Below are positions 10,627 through 22,600 of a DNA stretch of 26,624 bases, piece by piece. Source of the DNA: Phoronis australis (taxonomy: Eukaryota; Phoronida; Phoronidae). A program made the translations under genes and the position numbers. The DNA is taken from the NCBI GenBank assembly GCA_002633005.1, contig NMRA01000107.1, forward strand, positions 727,169 to 753,792, written 5' to 3'. The notes under the pieces are model-generated. The model saw only the letters and a program-made list of their open reading frames with translations. It had not been told where the DNA came from and did not search any database. The first letter of the stretch is position 1; the number at the start of each line of letters is the position of its first letter.

Positions 10627-13600
10627 CTAGGAGGTGGCGTTGAAGAAAAACAGGAATATTATGTGCCGTCGACTAAAACAAAACGAGAACGTCTTGCGAC
10701 CATGTTCTGGTTATACAATGTAGATCCTAATCATCGGGGTATTTCCATGCATAATCTGAATGCGCCAGCTGTGAATTGTACATGATTTTGAATCTAAGAA
10801 ATGAGCAGTAATAAACATTAGCATGAAATAAAAAGACACACCTTTTAAGATTTTGCCTCGTTCTTGTGACTCAGCGGCTGTGAGTATCGTGGTCTATTAG
10901 AATTTAGTGTATGACGTTCACAGCCAGAGGACGTGAGGTGACTAAAAGCTAATATCCACCGCTCGCCCAGAGTCCCACCCATGAGATTGATGCAACCAGA
11001 TTCAACAGCAAAAATACATTGTACACAGCTCGTTCTAGCTCCTTACTACCACTGAATCAACAAATTTCGCAACAATCCTTACGTGGCACAATGTTGGTGC
11101 AGGACTTACAGCACCAGTAACTCAAAGCCGAGGTTTTACACATGGAATTGAAGTTCAGCGCCATCTGTGAACAGCTGTACGCCCCGCCATTGATGTTGAT
11201 AGTGTTAAGCGTGTCCTCACATGAGCCTCCTATTGGATAAATCAGATTTAATACTGGCGTCTTGAATCTCCCAATAGCACGATTATTTTCAAAAACTTAG
11301 CTAGTCAAAGTCATAATTTGACAACATTTCGTTTCACAGCGCCTAAATACTAACTTCTTTTCGGCTGGGATTCGTTTCAATTCTGACTAAATCTTTAACA
11401 AGTGTTGTGCCACGCATGCTGTCGATATTGTGACACCGACTGACTGAGAAACTGAACAATTGGCAGCTAAAGGCAATAATATCGCGTTAAAATCCAACAA
11501 AAACTATAATTTGTATTACAAGAAAAGTTCAACTAAACTGCTGGACAGTTCTGACAAGAAGTTTATTTAAGTTTGGCGGAGCCAGATCGATTCCTTTCTA
11601 ATTCTGCCTAGTTTGTTTCTTTGAGAACTGTCGTAGTTCGCTTCTGCCTCAACCAGTGTACATATCGAATACATTGTCTTTCCTGTCTCCCTCTTTATCT
11701 CATACTAACCTTTGGACGAACTTGGGGAATCATGAAATGTAACTAACAGACCACAGAGTTAAATGTTTCAGTTTCTGACCACGTCACCTTACAACGTGAC
11801 TATCGAAAAATTTCCGTTGCTGCAATATCTCAGTTGAAACTTGTTGATGCACTATTTTATTTTATAGTGCGTAAGGTTACGTAATACTACGTGTGTTAAT
11901 TGGCTAAAGCTTCTTATATAAGAGACGTTCCGGTACTATCCGGCCTTCTTGACATGAACCGCTCTACTGGTAACGCTTACAACGCTAACGATGTTCTCAT
12001 GGAGCCTAGAGCCTATATCATTGTAAGTTAATACTAATTTTTCGCATATTACCGTAGAATTCACTGGCTGTTTCTCGTATTGTGTAAGACTGTTTAGCCC
12101 ATGCTGTATTACGTGGAATATCTTTATTGTATTGTAACGTTAACGCTGTATTTCCCAAGACTTATTATTCGTTATATTTGTTTCAGTGAAACCGGCCTTG
12201 TCGGACAGTAAGCATAACGTCAACCTTGTTGAGAATAAACGTATCATATCCGACTATCCCGTGTGTTCAATGCCCATGGCTCCTACAAAACTGCACCCTC
12301 AGTATACTAGTGATTCTTCATTTGTAGAACTACCTTAGACAAAACACCACTACAAATGTCTGGAGTTTTGTCATTCTTTTTACTCACGGTTTACTTATCC
12401 CAGTGCTTTTCAGCGAGATTCCTGGTCTGAGGGATATTTCAATATAATTTGACATAGTTGTGGAGCTTTGCTTCCTGACACCTGAATTTCTACAACTGAC
12501 ATAGCCAATAAGACATCGTAGTCCGAGAGTATGAAATCCCCGGTCCAAGGTTTAAATTGCGAGGCGAAATACGGGACTGGATACGATGAGAAATTTGTTT
12601 TATCTCAATTTTTTAGTTTTCCACTTGAACTCCCTTCTTAAGTCAAATTTATAAAAGAACGGGTGCGTACTAGACTACGATCGACTTTATGTTTCGTGAC
12701 AAAACACATTCGGTTGGGAGAAGGCATTAAGAGAGCTACTTCCTTCTTACAAAAATTGATCAAACTTACACTATTCGAAAAATGCGGCAACGACAACGAT
12801 TTTTCCCTCATTACTGGAAGACTAAAAATTCGCTGACAGGAGGCGGCGTAAATCTGCTGGTCACCTTTTCAGAATATCAAGCCAGTAAATACACTTTAAA
12901 ATAAAAACCTATGAGGATTTCAAGGCTCTCATTCAGATGTTTGGTGGTCTCAAGGCAATCACTAATTTCGCAAGACCTCCGTTACCTGTTGGTGCTCTGG
13001 TCGTTGCTTTAGTTGTTGACTTCGTCGTTGGGGGCGTGGCAGCCATAGTGCTTGATCCACCAACGTTAGTTGGTCTTGAAGTAGTGCGCGAAGAGTCTGC
13101 AATAAATCGAGCACACTAACCACGATGCGGTATTTCCTCCTGTAATTACTCGTTTACATCAACGCTTTAGGGTTGCGAAATGGCAAATGAGATTCAATGA
13201 AGTTATGATTTAGCGTTGGCAAACAAAGGAAACGATTCTAGACCCTGGGGCGTGATAAGGCGTACCGAGAATTTCTGAAAATAGGCCCTACCCAAAAGTA
13301 CAACCAAGGATGTATTTTCGGTGAATGTTTACATTTTTGAAAATCTTGTGGGCTGTTTTGAAATACTTGCATAATAGGTTTTGATGTAAAGTTTTGTCAA
13401 TTTTCACAAACCATTATAATTTGAAATTACGATCCCACTCAACTGACTATCACTTTGTCACGTTTTTCCTCCTGTGGGGGTGGGCCCAGGTTGTTACAGA
13501 CCGGTGCTAATAGCTTTCGGTGCAACGATAGACTGGAGACTGGTTCTAGTTAATCCTTTATTAATCTCGACCGCATTTTCACAAGCCTACTAAAACAAAA

Positions 13601-16600
13601 CGTCCCACGTAATGTTTGTTCTATGCTCCAGCCAGTGCTGCGAAGCCTTGGCTTTTGATGGACTTCTGAGAGACTTCCAGCAACTGTTACACTCGTTGAT
13701 TCAATAACTTGCTTTCTCTATAGCTGGCTCTCTACTGACTGTCGCTGTAACTGCTGATTCTCTTCAATGCAACTCAACTGTAACTCCAATAGCCGATTAC
13801 ATAAAGGTGGTTTAACCTCGTCGAATTTTAGACCTATCTTGCATTTCACCAACATGGTTTAAAAGTCTAAAAACCTGGTTTTGTTAGACCATATAGCGGG
13901 GTTTAGTGAAACCAGGTTTAAAGTATCCAAGCCACCCCACTGTGTTGATCCGGATTAATCCATCACAGAAAGTATTGAAGTGCTTCAATGAAAAATTGAT
14001 CACTTGGGTACACATGGCACACTGAAGTAGAATCAGTGCAGACATTTGCTAAAAAGGGCTAACAGCTTTTCTCACCAGGAAAAATGTTCCCTCCCATAAC
14101 TGATCAGAGAAAAAAACAATGTCATACTCGGGAACAAGAAAATTTGTGCCAAATCAAGTCAACGTAAGCACCAGGCTGAGAGAGATATTGATCCAGAATA
14201 CAGTGGCGGATTTAGAAGGGAGCAGGTACCATTTGGCAGTTTGGGGTGCGAATTGCTGACTAGTAAATGCGCGCAGCATGGGGGGCTCAGGGACAAATGC
14301 ACAATGCATAGGCTTTGCACGAACCCCGTTTACCCGCTTTTTTAGTAATAAGGTCCACAGACCCAGAAACTCGTAACCCCTGCATCCCTACATTTTAGAC
14401 CAGGCGCGCACATGTGGCAAAATTCTGGTTATTCCTGTGCCCTGCCCCCTCCCTACTCAAAATCCTGGATCCGCCTCTGGAATAAAGGCCAGAAAGAAAA
14501 TTTCATCAGTGAAAAAACTGTGCCCATAAAAACGGCGAGGGACCCATTGGCAGATCTAAGATATCATGAGATGTTTTTCATTTTATATTGTCTGTGTAGG
14601 AGACACGTACACACATTAAAGTACTTGCTCATGACTAACCGCAACAAAGTAAAAGTAAATGCACATATTTATTTCCGTGTCATTTTCCTTTTTTGCGGGG
14701 GGGGACACAGGGGCGGATCCAGGATTTTGAGTTTTTGGGGGCCAGGGCAGAGTATTAACCAGGATTTTACCGGTCATCCATTCGCAACCGCAAACTGCCA
14801 AATGCAATCTGGAAAAATTTTAGGGGGTATGGCCCCTCCACTAAGTCCACCACTGGGGCAGGACCCCTGCTGGGCAACCTTAAATCGGGGACCAATTGAC
14901 ATGGAACTCGGTCAGAATAATCATTAGATGTCTTTTTAGTTATACGCGTAGCGCTTGCGGCGATGACGTTGTGCTCGAACCGCCATATTCTGAGGAATCC
15001 AAAGGATACCCTTCAGTACGTACTGGTCTACACGTACGTATACTTGGGCGGATCCAGGGGTTCAAGAGGTCCCGACCCCTTTTTCCTTTATTTTAGTGAT
15101 ATCCAATCTATAATTTTCAAATTGTTAACGCAGACTCCCCTTTTAAAAATCCTTGATCCGACCACTTCCCTTTAAAAATTCTTGATCTTCCCTGTTACGT
15201 TTGATCTTGTGTCGTCCTGAAACTGAACATTGAAAATAGTCCGTTCTCCCTATAAAACTGCGTCGTAAATGCAAACTACAGCATCATCCAATCGCACCTA
15301 TATCGTATAAGTATGCCATATTTGATAACATTAAACCTTGGTCTGGCCAAGTCTAATAGATCTTAATACAAATCTAAATAATATAGACCTCGTTGGTGAA
15401 ATGAAAACTGACTTAGACCAGGTCTAAACTGGAGTTAAATAAGGTTTTACTAGACCATTGATCTAAAAGTTAAACCACCTTTATGAAATCCAAATTATCT
15501 TTAAACCTGGTCTAATTCCAGTTTAAACCATGTTTAACTTTAAACCACCTTTATGAAATCGGCTTCATCTGTTTAACTGTTAACTGCTTTTACTGCGACT
15601 GCTGAACTGCTTAACTGCTTTACTGACTAATAAAAACCCGTGCTTGTGTATTTATTGACTAACGCAATATTCTAAATCTTTTCACTAATTCAAGCACATG
15701 CCAGAAATTTCCGGAATCTACCCAATAATTCTACAAACATATACTCTTCTTTAGAATATTCCAGACTGCAATAATCACTGTAATGCTATGCTAGAGTCTT
15801 CTAGAAAAATCCACACTATACTGTAGTAAACAAATAACATCATCACTGCACTGAATTCACTGGTCATGCCAATCAATAACACAAACAGAACAATAAAATT
15901 AAATGAAACTAAAACACTATCAGCCGATTTCATAAAGGTGGTTTAAAGTTAAACCAGGTTTAAACTGGACTTAAACCAGGTTTAAAGATAATCTTCATTT
16001 CATAAAGGTCGGTTAACTTTTGGACCAGTGGTTTAGTAAAACCTGGTTTGACTCCAATTTAGACATGGTCTAAGTAAGTTTTCATTTCCCCAATGGCATC
16101 TGTATNAATAATCACTGTAATGCTATGCTAGAGTCTTCTAGAAAAATCCACACTATACTGTAGTAAACAAATAACATCATCACTGCACTGAATTCACTGG
16201 TCATGCCAATCAATAACACAAACCAGGTTTTACTAAACCAAATATTTCTATTGTTTCTGATGAGATGGCGATTTGTGGGAGTCTATTCCACAGTAGAATG
16301 GTAGATGGAAAGAAAGAGTTTGCGTATTATGCGGTGGGGGTGTATAAACTCTCAAAGTTATGAGAGTGGGAGTTTCGTGATCTGGAGTACCGTAGGAATG
16401 GAAGGTATGAGTAAGGAATAGCAACCAGGTTTTGTACGGTCTAGTACAAAGTGGATAGTTTGTTCTGAGCTTGTATTTCCTGTAGTGTGGGCCAATTGAA
16501 AGTTCTCAGCATGGATGAAACGGAGGAGTACCTTGAGTGGTCATTTAAAACGAACCTGGCTGCTCTACGCTGTATTTTTTCTATTTTTTCAATGTTTGTG

Positions 16601-19600
16601 CGAGTTGATGGATCCCATACGGAGGAGGAGTATTCTAGTTTTGGTCTAACAAGTGAAGTGTAGGCAAGGGCTTTTGTTTTTTGAGGAGCATATTTGAGAT
16701 TTCGTTTAAAGAAGTCAAGAATTTTGTTTGCCTTTGAGGCGACTGTGTCTATATGAGTGTTCCACGATAAATTATTGGTGAGAGTGACCCCGAGGTATTG
16801 GGCTTCATTGATGCATTTGAGTGAAGCGTTGTGTAGGCTGTAATTGTATATAATGGGGGAACGTTTTCTGTGGATACGAAGAATATTGCATATGGAGATA
16901 TTAAATTTCATTTTCCAGGAGTTTTCCAAAGAGGCTAGGGAATCTAAGTCTTGTTGAAGAATTTGGCAATCGTGGGCGAACCATTGGGTCTGTAGAGAAC
17001 TGAATCATCAGCAAAAAGCCGGACATTAGAAAGAAGGGTGTCAGGAAGGTCGTTAATGTAGAGTATGAAGAGTGCAGGGCCAAGGACAGAGTCCTGGGGC
17101 ACTCCTGATTGGACTGGGGAGGAATTTGAGAACTCACCATCAACGAGGACTCTCTGTGTTCTAAGGGATAGAAATGACTGGATCCAATTGTGGGTGACAC
17201 CCCTTATACCGTAGTATCTGATTTTCTCCAAGAGTCTAGGATGTTATACCTTATCAAAGGCTTTGGAGAAGTCCAGCACCACATGGTCGGTTTGAGTGCT
17301 TGCTTCCATAGTTTGGAGGAGGCCATCTACGAATGTGACAAGTTGTGTTTCACATGATCTATGGTTACGAAAACCACGTTGCCAGGTGTAAAGTATATTA
17401 TTTGTGTCTAGATGAGGCATAATGTTACTGACCACTATGAGCTCCATAAGTTTGGAGCATATGCAGGTGAGTAGTAGTTTGAAGCCAGAGTTTTATCATC
17501 TTTTTGTGAATATGTCGGAACTGTAGATGTTTGATAGGATTTGGTAAAGATTTCTTGGACGACAGGTGCAATTTCTTCTGCTGCTACTTTAAGAATGTGA
17601 GGAGATATTTCGTCTTGTCCAGCGGCTTTGTGAGGATTGAGGTTTTGCAACATTGTTCGTATACCGTCAGTAGAGAAGTCCCACTTGAAACTGCCTATCT
17701 CTGGACTTCTTGTAGTAGTAACGTTTGTGAATACCTTGCGCATTATACAAGCATTTTCTAGCCAACTCACAGGTCTCCTCTAAGCGGTTCCTGAGCTCGA
17801 AGACATACTAGTAAGTAATTCGGACTTCTTTGTTGTCATCCCCAGTCCATAGTTTACTCATGATATGCATCGGACCTTTTATTGTCCTACAGGGTGAAAA
17901 TCCTGTGTTTGATTGCGGGACCTCCCGGGAAGCAAACAGGACAGCTGGCAGATACCGGTTCCAGTCCTTTGGTCTTTCTTGACACATCTTCTTCAGCATT
18001 TGTTCTTTTACAGAGAAAGTTACAGCGTGAATTGTAAGGGGACGTGTACAGCTGCTGTGCACTCGCAAGTCTGTTGAGCTCCTTCATTAGTTCCGCTGCC
18101 TGTGAACTGCGTTCCACGGTCACTTAGGATCTCCAGTGGAAACCCTACTCTACTGAAGACCTCCAACAATGCTTCAGTTGCACTCTGTCTCAATCTTCGG
18201 TAGCGCTACTGCTTCTGGGTACCTGGTAGCTAAGTCTACCACTGTGAGGATGTATCTGTTTTCCTTGTAGGAAGCTGGAGCTCTAGGACCAACCAGATCA
18301 ATCGCGATCCGTTTGCAAGGCTCCTTCATCAAAGGCATCTCTCCGAGGGGTACTTTGGTCACTCGACCTTTCGGGATTGTCTTCTGGCAGATGTCGCATG
18401 ACCTGCAGAATCGCGTCACTTTTGATGCCACTCATGGCAAATAGAAGTTGCTGGTGATAAGGTCAGTTGTCTTCCTAACACTGAGGTATCCACCGAGTAT
18501 GGACTCATGAGCGAGCCTCATCACGGACTTCCGTAAACTGCTGGGCACGACTACTTGTTTCACCTCGTCACCGTCTTCATTCTTAAACAGCCGATAGAGT
18601 ATTCCTCGCTAAACCTCCATCACGTCTGACCCCTTGTCCTTGGTCTGTCGCTGAGCCTTGGCTTCAGCTTGCTCCCACAGCTTTTTCACCGATGAATCTT
18701 CATGCTGGGCTTCTTTGAACTGTTAAAGTCCCACCTCTTGTATGGTCGGAGATACAGCTAACGGCTTAATATCCGCTTTTCGACGCTCTGCCTGAACAAA
18801 GGTAGTCACTGCTACCGCTTCCCTGCTGGATTCATCAGGATCTGTTCCCACCAACATGTCGGCCAATTCTCCTCCCTCTGGAGTTGAAGTCACTGGGTTT
18901 TACTCATGGGAAGTAGTACTCTTTTCTGAGTCATCTTTCGTACCTTCTACCAGGCTATTGCCTGTACCGTCCTTGTTGACAGTAGTTGCCATCTGCAGTC
19001 GCTCTACATTCCGTGTGTCCAAGGCGCCAGGTACGTCTCCGATAATCAAATCCGCCCCTGGACGCTCCACAAAAATCGCAAACCCTCCCCCCTGTAGTGC
19101 GGTCTTAATTACAGGCAGCCATCTTTTGGTAGAGTCCGCCAACTCGCATAACTACTTTTGGCAGACCAGACTGGATCTAACCACTATGGTTGTGCAAGCT
19201 GTGTCTCTTAACACTGAGGCTTTCTTGTTGCCCACAAACCCCTCCTTCAGACGCAGTTTTCCTTTGAAGGCGTGTTCAAGGTTAGCGCACTTAACCGACT
19301 CCTCCTTACTCTGAGAACCTCGGTGGTTGACTACTGTTGAATTTTCATGTTGCTTCCTCTGTGTCCGCTTCCAAGAGTCTCTAGCCAGGTGTCCAGCTTT
19401 GTGACAGAAGAAACACCTTTCCTCTGCGAGGTCAGTTTTCCTCTGGTCGACTCTCTGGGTGTCTGTCTTGACTGGTCGTTCTTGGGTCATTTTCAACTGA
19501 ATGCTCGTTATATCCACTCCATGGGCCTCAATATATCCCTCTGCTAAGCCAACCATCTTCGGAACAGACTTCGGTGTCCGCTATCGCAGGAGCAATGCCA

Positions 19601-22600
19601 AGTCTTACGCACTAACAGGTCTCTCAGCGCGGCAATGTCTTTGCCACAGTCGGACATTTCGAGCCACCTGTCTATGTAGCGCTGTATGCGGACCACAAGC
19701 TGGTAAGCGGTCTCGCCCTTCTCAGCCCTCGCTTCCCGGAAGTTTCTGCGAAAGCCCTCCTCCGTCAGCTCGTACCGCTTCATCAAGGCTCTCTTGAGCG
19801 TGGCATAGTCCAGTGCATCAGCCATTGGAAGGCTAGTGTAAACCTGCAGGCCCTTACCCGTTAACAGGGGACTGAGACTCATTTCCCATTCACTATGGGT
19901 CCAACCCTGACTCTCTGTTTATCTTTCAAACGTTTGCATGAAGTTGTCCATATCGTCCTGCTCTCTCTTCAGCCTCACGAGCTTGCCTTCTCTCCTCCGC
20001 CTCAGCCTTTCCCTCAGCCTGTTCTTTTTCAACGAACTGTCTAAGGTCGTCTCCTTGCAGACCCATTCCTTGTCCGAGGGCCACCAAATCCCTTAGTTGA
20101 GATCATGTCACCATAGTGAGTCGCCAATTCCAACAATCTACTTTATCACACCGTAAGTTCCTGGCGTTCTCACCAATTGTCACATTTTCCCCGTGTGTGG
20201 GTGGGCTCAGGCTGTTGCAGACCGGTGAAAATACCTTTCGGTGCGACGATTTTTTTTAATTGCAGGTGGTCTGATACACGTTGTACCAGACGTGCGCAGG
20301 CCTCGCATGTGGGCCCATTGCACTGATCACCTGGAAATATTTTATGCTTTATTAATATATGGTTAAAACCGAGCTGAGGAGCTAGAAACCTGGCTCAAAG
20401 GTTTAGCAGTGTGACCTGGTGGGACTCGAACCCACGACCTCGAGTAAAGAAAGCAGGCGCTTATCAACCAGACCACACTGCCTCCACTGCGACGATAGGC
20501 CAAACACTGATTCGAGTCAATCCTTTATTAATCTCGACCATACACGTGTACGTTCATAAGCCTACTAAAACAAAGCGTCCGACGTAATGTCTGTTCTATG
20601 TTCCAGCCAGTGTTGCGAATTCTTGACTTGTGATGAACTTCTGAGACACTTCCAGCAACAGTTTCACTCGTTCATTCAATAACCTGCTGTCTCTATAGCT
20701 GGCACTCTACTGACTATAGCTGTAACTGCTGATTCTCTTCAGTGCAACTCAACTGTAACTCCAACCCAACAGTTTAACTGCCAACTGCTTTTACTCCGAC
20801 TGGCTAACTGCTTAACTGCTTTACTGACTAATACAAACCTGTGCTTGTGTATTTATAGACTAATGCAATGTTCTAGAACTATTCACTAATTAAAGCACAT
20901 GCCAGAACTTTCCGGAATCTATCCAATCATTCTACAAACATTTACTAGACTCTACAATATTCCAGGTTGCATTAATCACTGTCATGCTAGAGTCTTCAAG
21001 AAAGTTCCACACTATACTGTAATAAACAAATTACATCATCACTTCACTGATCTCAGGAGTCATGCCAATCAATAAAAAAAAAAACAAAACAGTAAAACAA
21101 AATAAAAATAAAACAGTATTAGTCTATATTCTGACGCACTTACCAAGGTATTTGGTGACTTTGTTGGTAACTAAACATATTAGCACAGCATGAAAGACAG
21201 TTTTAATGACACAGTATTCCAAAAACAGGCCCAGTCGTTTATTCGGTTTCATTTGGCGTTGTTGAATCGTCGTTTTCCAAATATCCGCCAATGGGCCTAT
21301 GTTTGGAACTTTTTGGTTAAGGTCCACCTCGATCAATAACAGAGGTAAAAAGCGCTTGCACTTCTGCTAAAGTGCTCGGTCTTCAATGCCAATCCAAAGC
21401 ACATGTTCTTCTGCTGAAATGCGCCAACGCCTTGGTGATTGATGTACGTGGAGAACAATGAACTGTCATTACGAGTGGCACTGTTGTTAGTATATTAGCA
21501 ATATATGAATAAAGTTTGTACGAGCACAAACAGCGAGTTTTGCTAGTGCTAGGAAAGAACTCGACGCAGATTGCTCTTAAACGCAACTTACACGCAAAAA
21601 ACCTCGTGGTCATCAGGCTAATACATTATTTTACAAGTGATCATATTTACAAATTCGCCGTGGAGAAAGGCTGGAGCATGGCTTGCGTGGACAAACTAAA
21701 AATTCTCATTGAAGGCAAAAATTTGGCATGACGGGGGCAGAACTTGTGTCGAGGCGGGTGTTAAAGTGGTGACTACCCGAGGCGAAAGTGGGCGAGGGAG
21801 GTAGCTGATGTCACGTGCTCTTCGCCGACCATCATAAAATATGGAGTCTCACAGGCTAATAAATTTGAATATTTACCCTTTGTAACACAGTTGCCGTTGA
21901 TACACCACTTGTTTGTGCCGCAGTCAGTTCCTTTAGCGGCAGGAGAATATCGAGTGCCACAATAGTTTCCAGTCGTCTTACACCAAAGTGCACGGCACTT
22001 ATCGTTTTCCGAGCTATACGCCCACTAAACAAAACACAAAAGGCGACCTAATAAACAATGAAGTGCGTGGCTCACAATGTTCTTGAACGGTCTGACTGAA
22101 GGTACAGGGCGAACAGGCACAGTCACATTTAAAAAAAACGAATGACTGGCAGTCAGCGTGAGAAATTATTTGACAGCTAATCAACTTAATTTTCTTACCA
22201 ATCATGTAAATTCATCTGTATTAGATATAGCCATCAACGGAACCCACAAACTAGCAACCTGCACGAGTAATGAGGACTCAACAGAAAACATGTGGTTGCG
22301 AATTATTTTGCTTATATGGAGTAGACTGCGCTGGTACAAGCCGACAAGACAAGTTGATGATTAAAATTTTCATAATTACATGTACAGCTCACTGGTGATA
22401 GGTTGTGTGTAACACTACCAGTAAAATATGGCTACGAATGGACTGCAGTGCAGAAATTGTATTCGATTTGTATCCAACATTATTGATTCTACATACAATG
22501 CACATGCATCGTGCGAATAAACAATTGCAACAATACAAATTTAGACTACTGCGCCAGTACAGGTGAATAGGAACAGGTAACCAGATAATGAAATAATACA

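Larger units (their letters stand above)
13791..15564. mobile_element. 1.77-kb non-coding DNA element with terminal inverted repeats
   Basis: Left end AGCCGATTACATAAAGGTGG and right end its near-perfect reverse complement (..CCACCTTTATGAAATCGGCT). Comparison with the right LTR shows where it interrupted the LTR (after CTCCAAT). Subterminal regions are packed with variants of AACCAGGTTTAA and GACCAGGTCTAA in both orientations. It has no transposase frame and holds three smaller elements. Further copies lie at 15922-16105 (partial) and 22985-24379. Confidence 0.85.
13456..15916 (-). repeat. left LTR of a Ty3/gypsy-type element, split by an insertion
   Basis: The pieces 13456-13790 and 15565-15916 match the right LTR (20178-21115) along their length, in the same orientation, at roughly 85% identity by eye. 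On the minus strand the LTR starts TGTTTTA and ends GTGACA. The middle is a 1,774-bp inserted element. CTATC occurs both just outside the left end (4 nt away) and directly after the right end, so this may be a separate solo LTR and not the partner of the right one. Confidence 0.8.

Noticed and set aside
10430-10630. Plus-strand frame of 66 codons with several Cys
   Set aside because: Antisense shadow of the terminal six-Cys exon on the minus strand, which has splice sites, phase and motif support.
12937-13119. Plus-strand hydrophobic frame rich in Val
   Set aside because: Antisense of the Thr-rich linker exon; ACN codons read as hydrophobic residues on the other strand.
14412-15175. Plus-strand frames of up to 171 codons
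   Set aside because: They run through MITE ends and non-coding parts of the inverted-repeat element; no domain, and the frames are not kept in the second copy.
18856-19797. Plus-strand frames of 98-152 codons
   Set aside because: Antisense shadows of gag and pol.
20411-20487. Functional tRNA gene on the minus strand
   Set aside because: The T arm is good but the acceptor stem spacing is wrong and it ends in a SINE body with target duplications.
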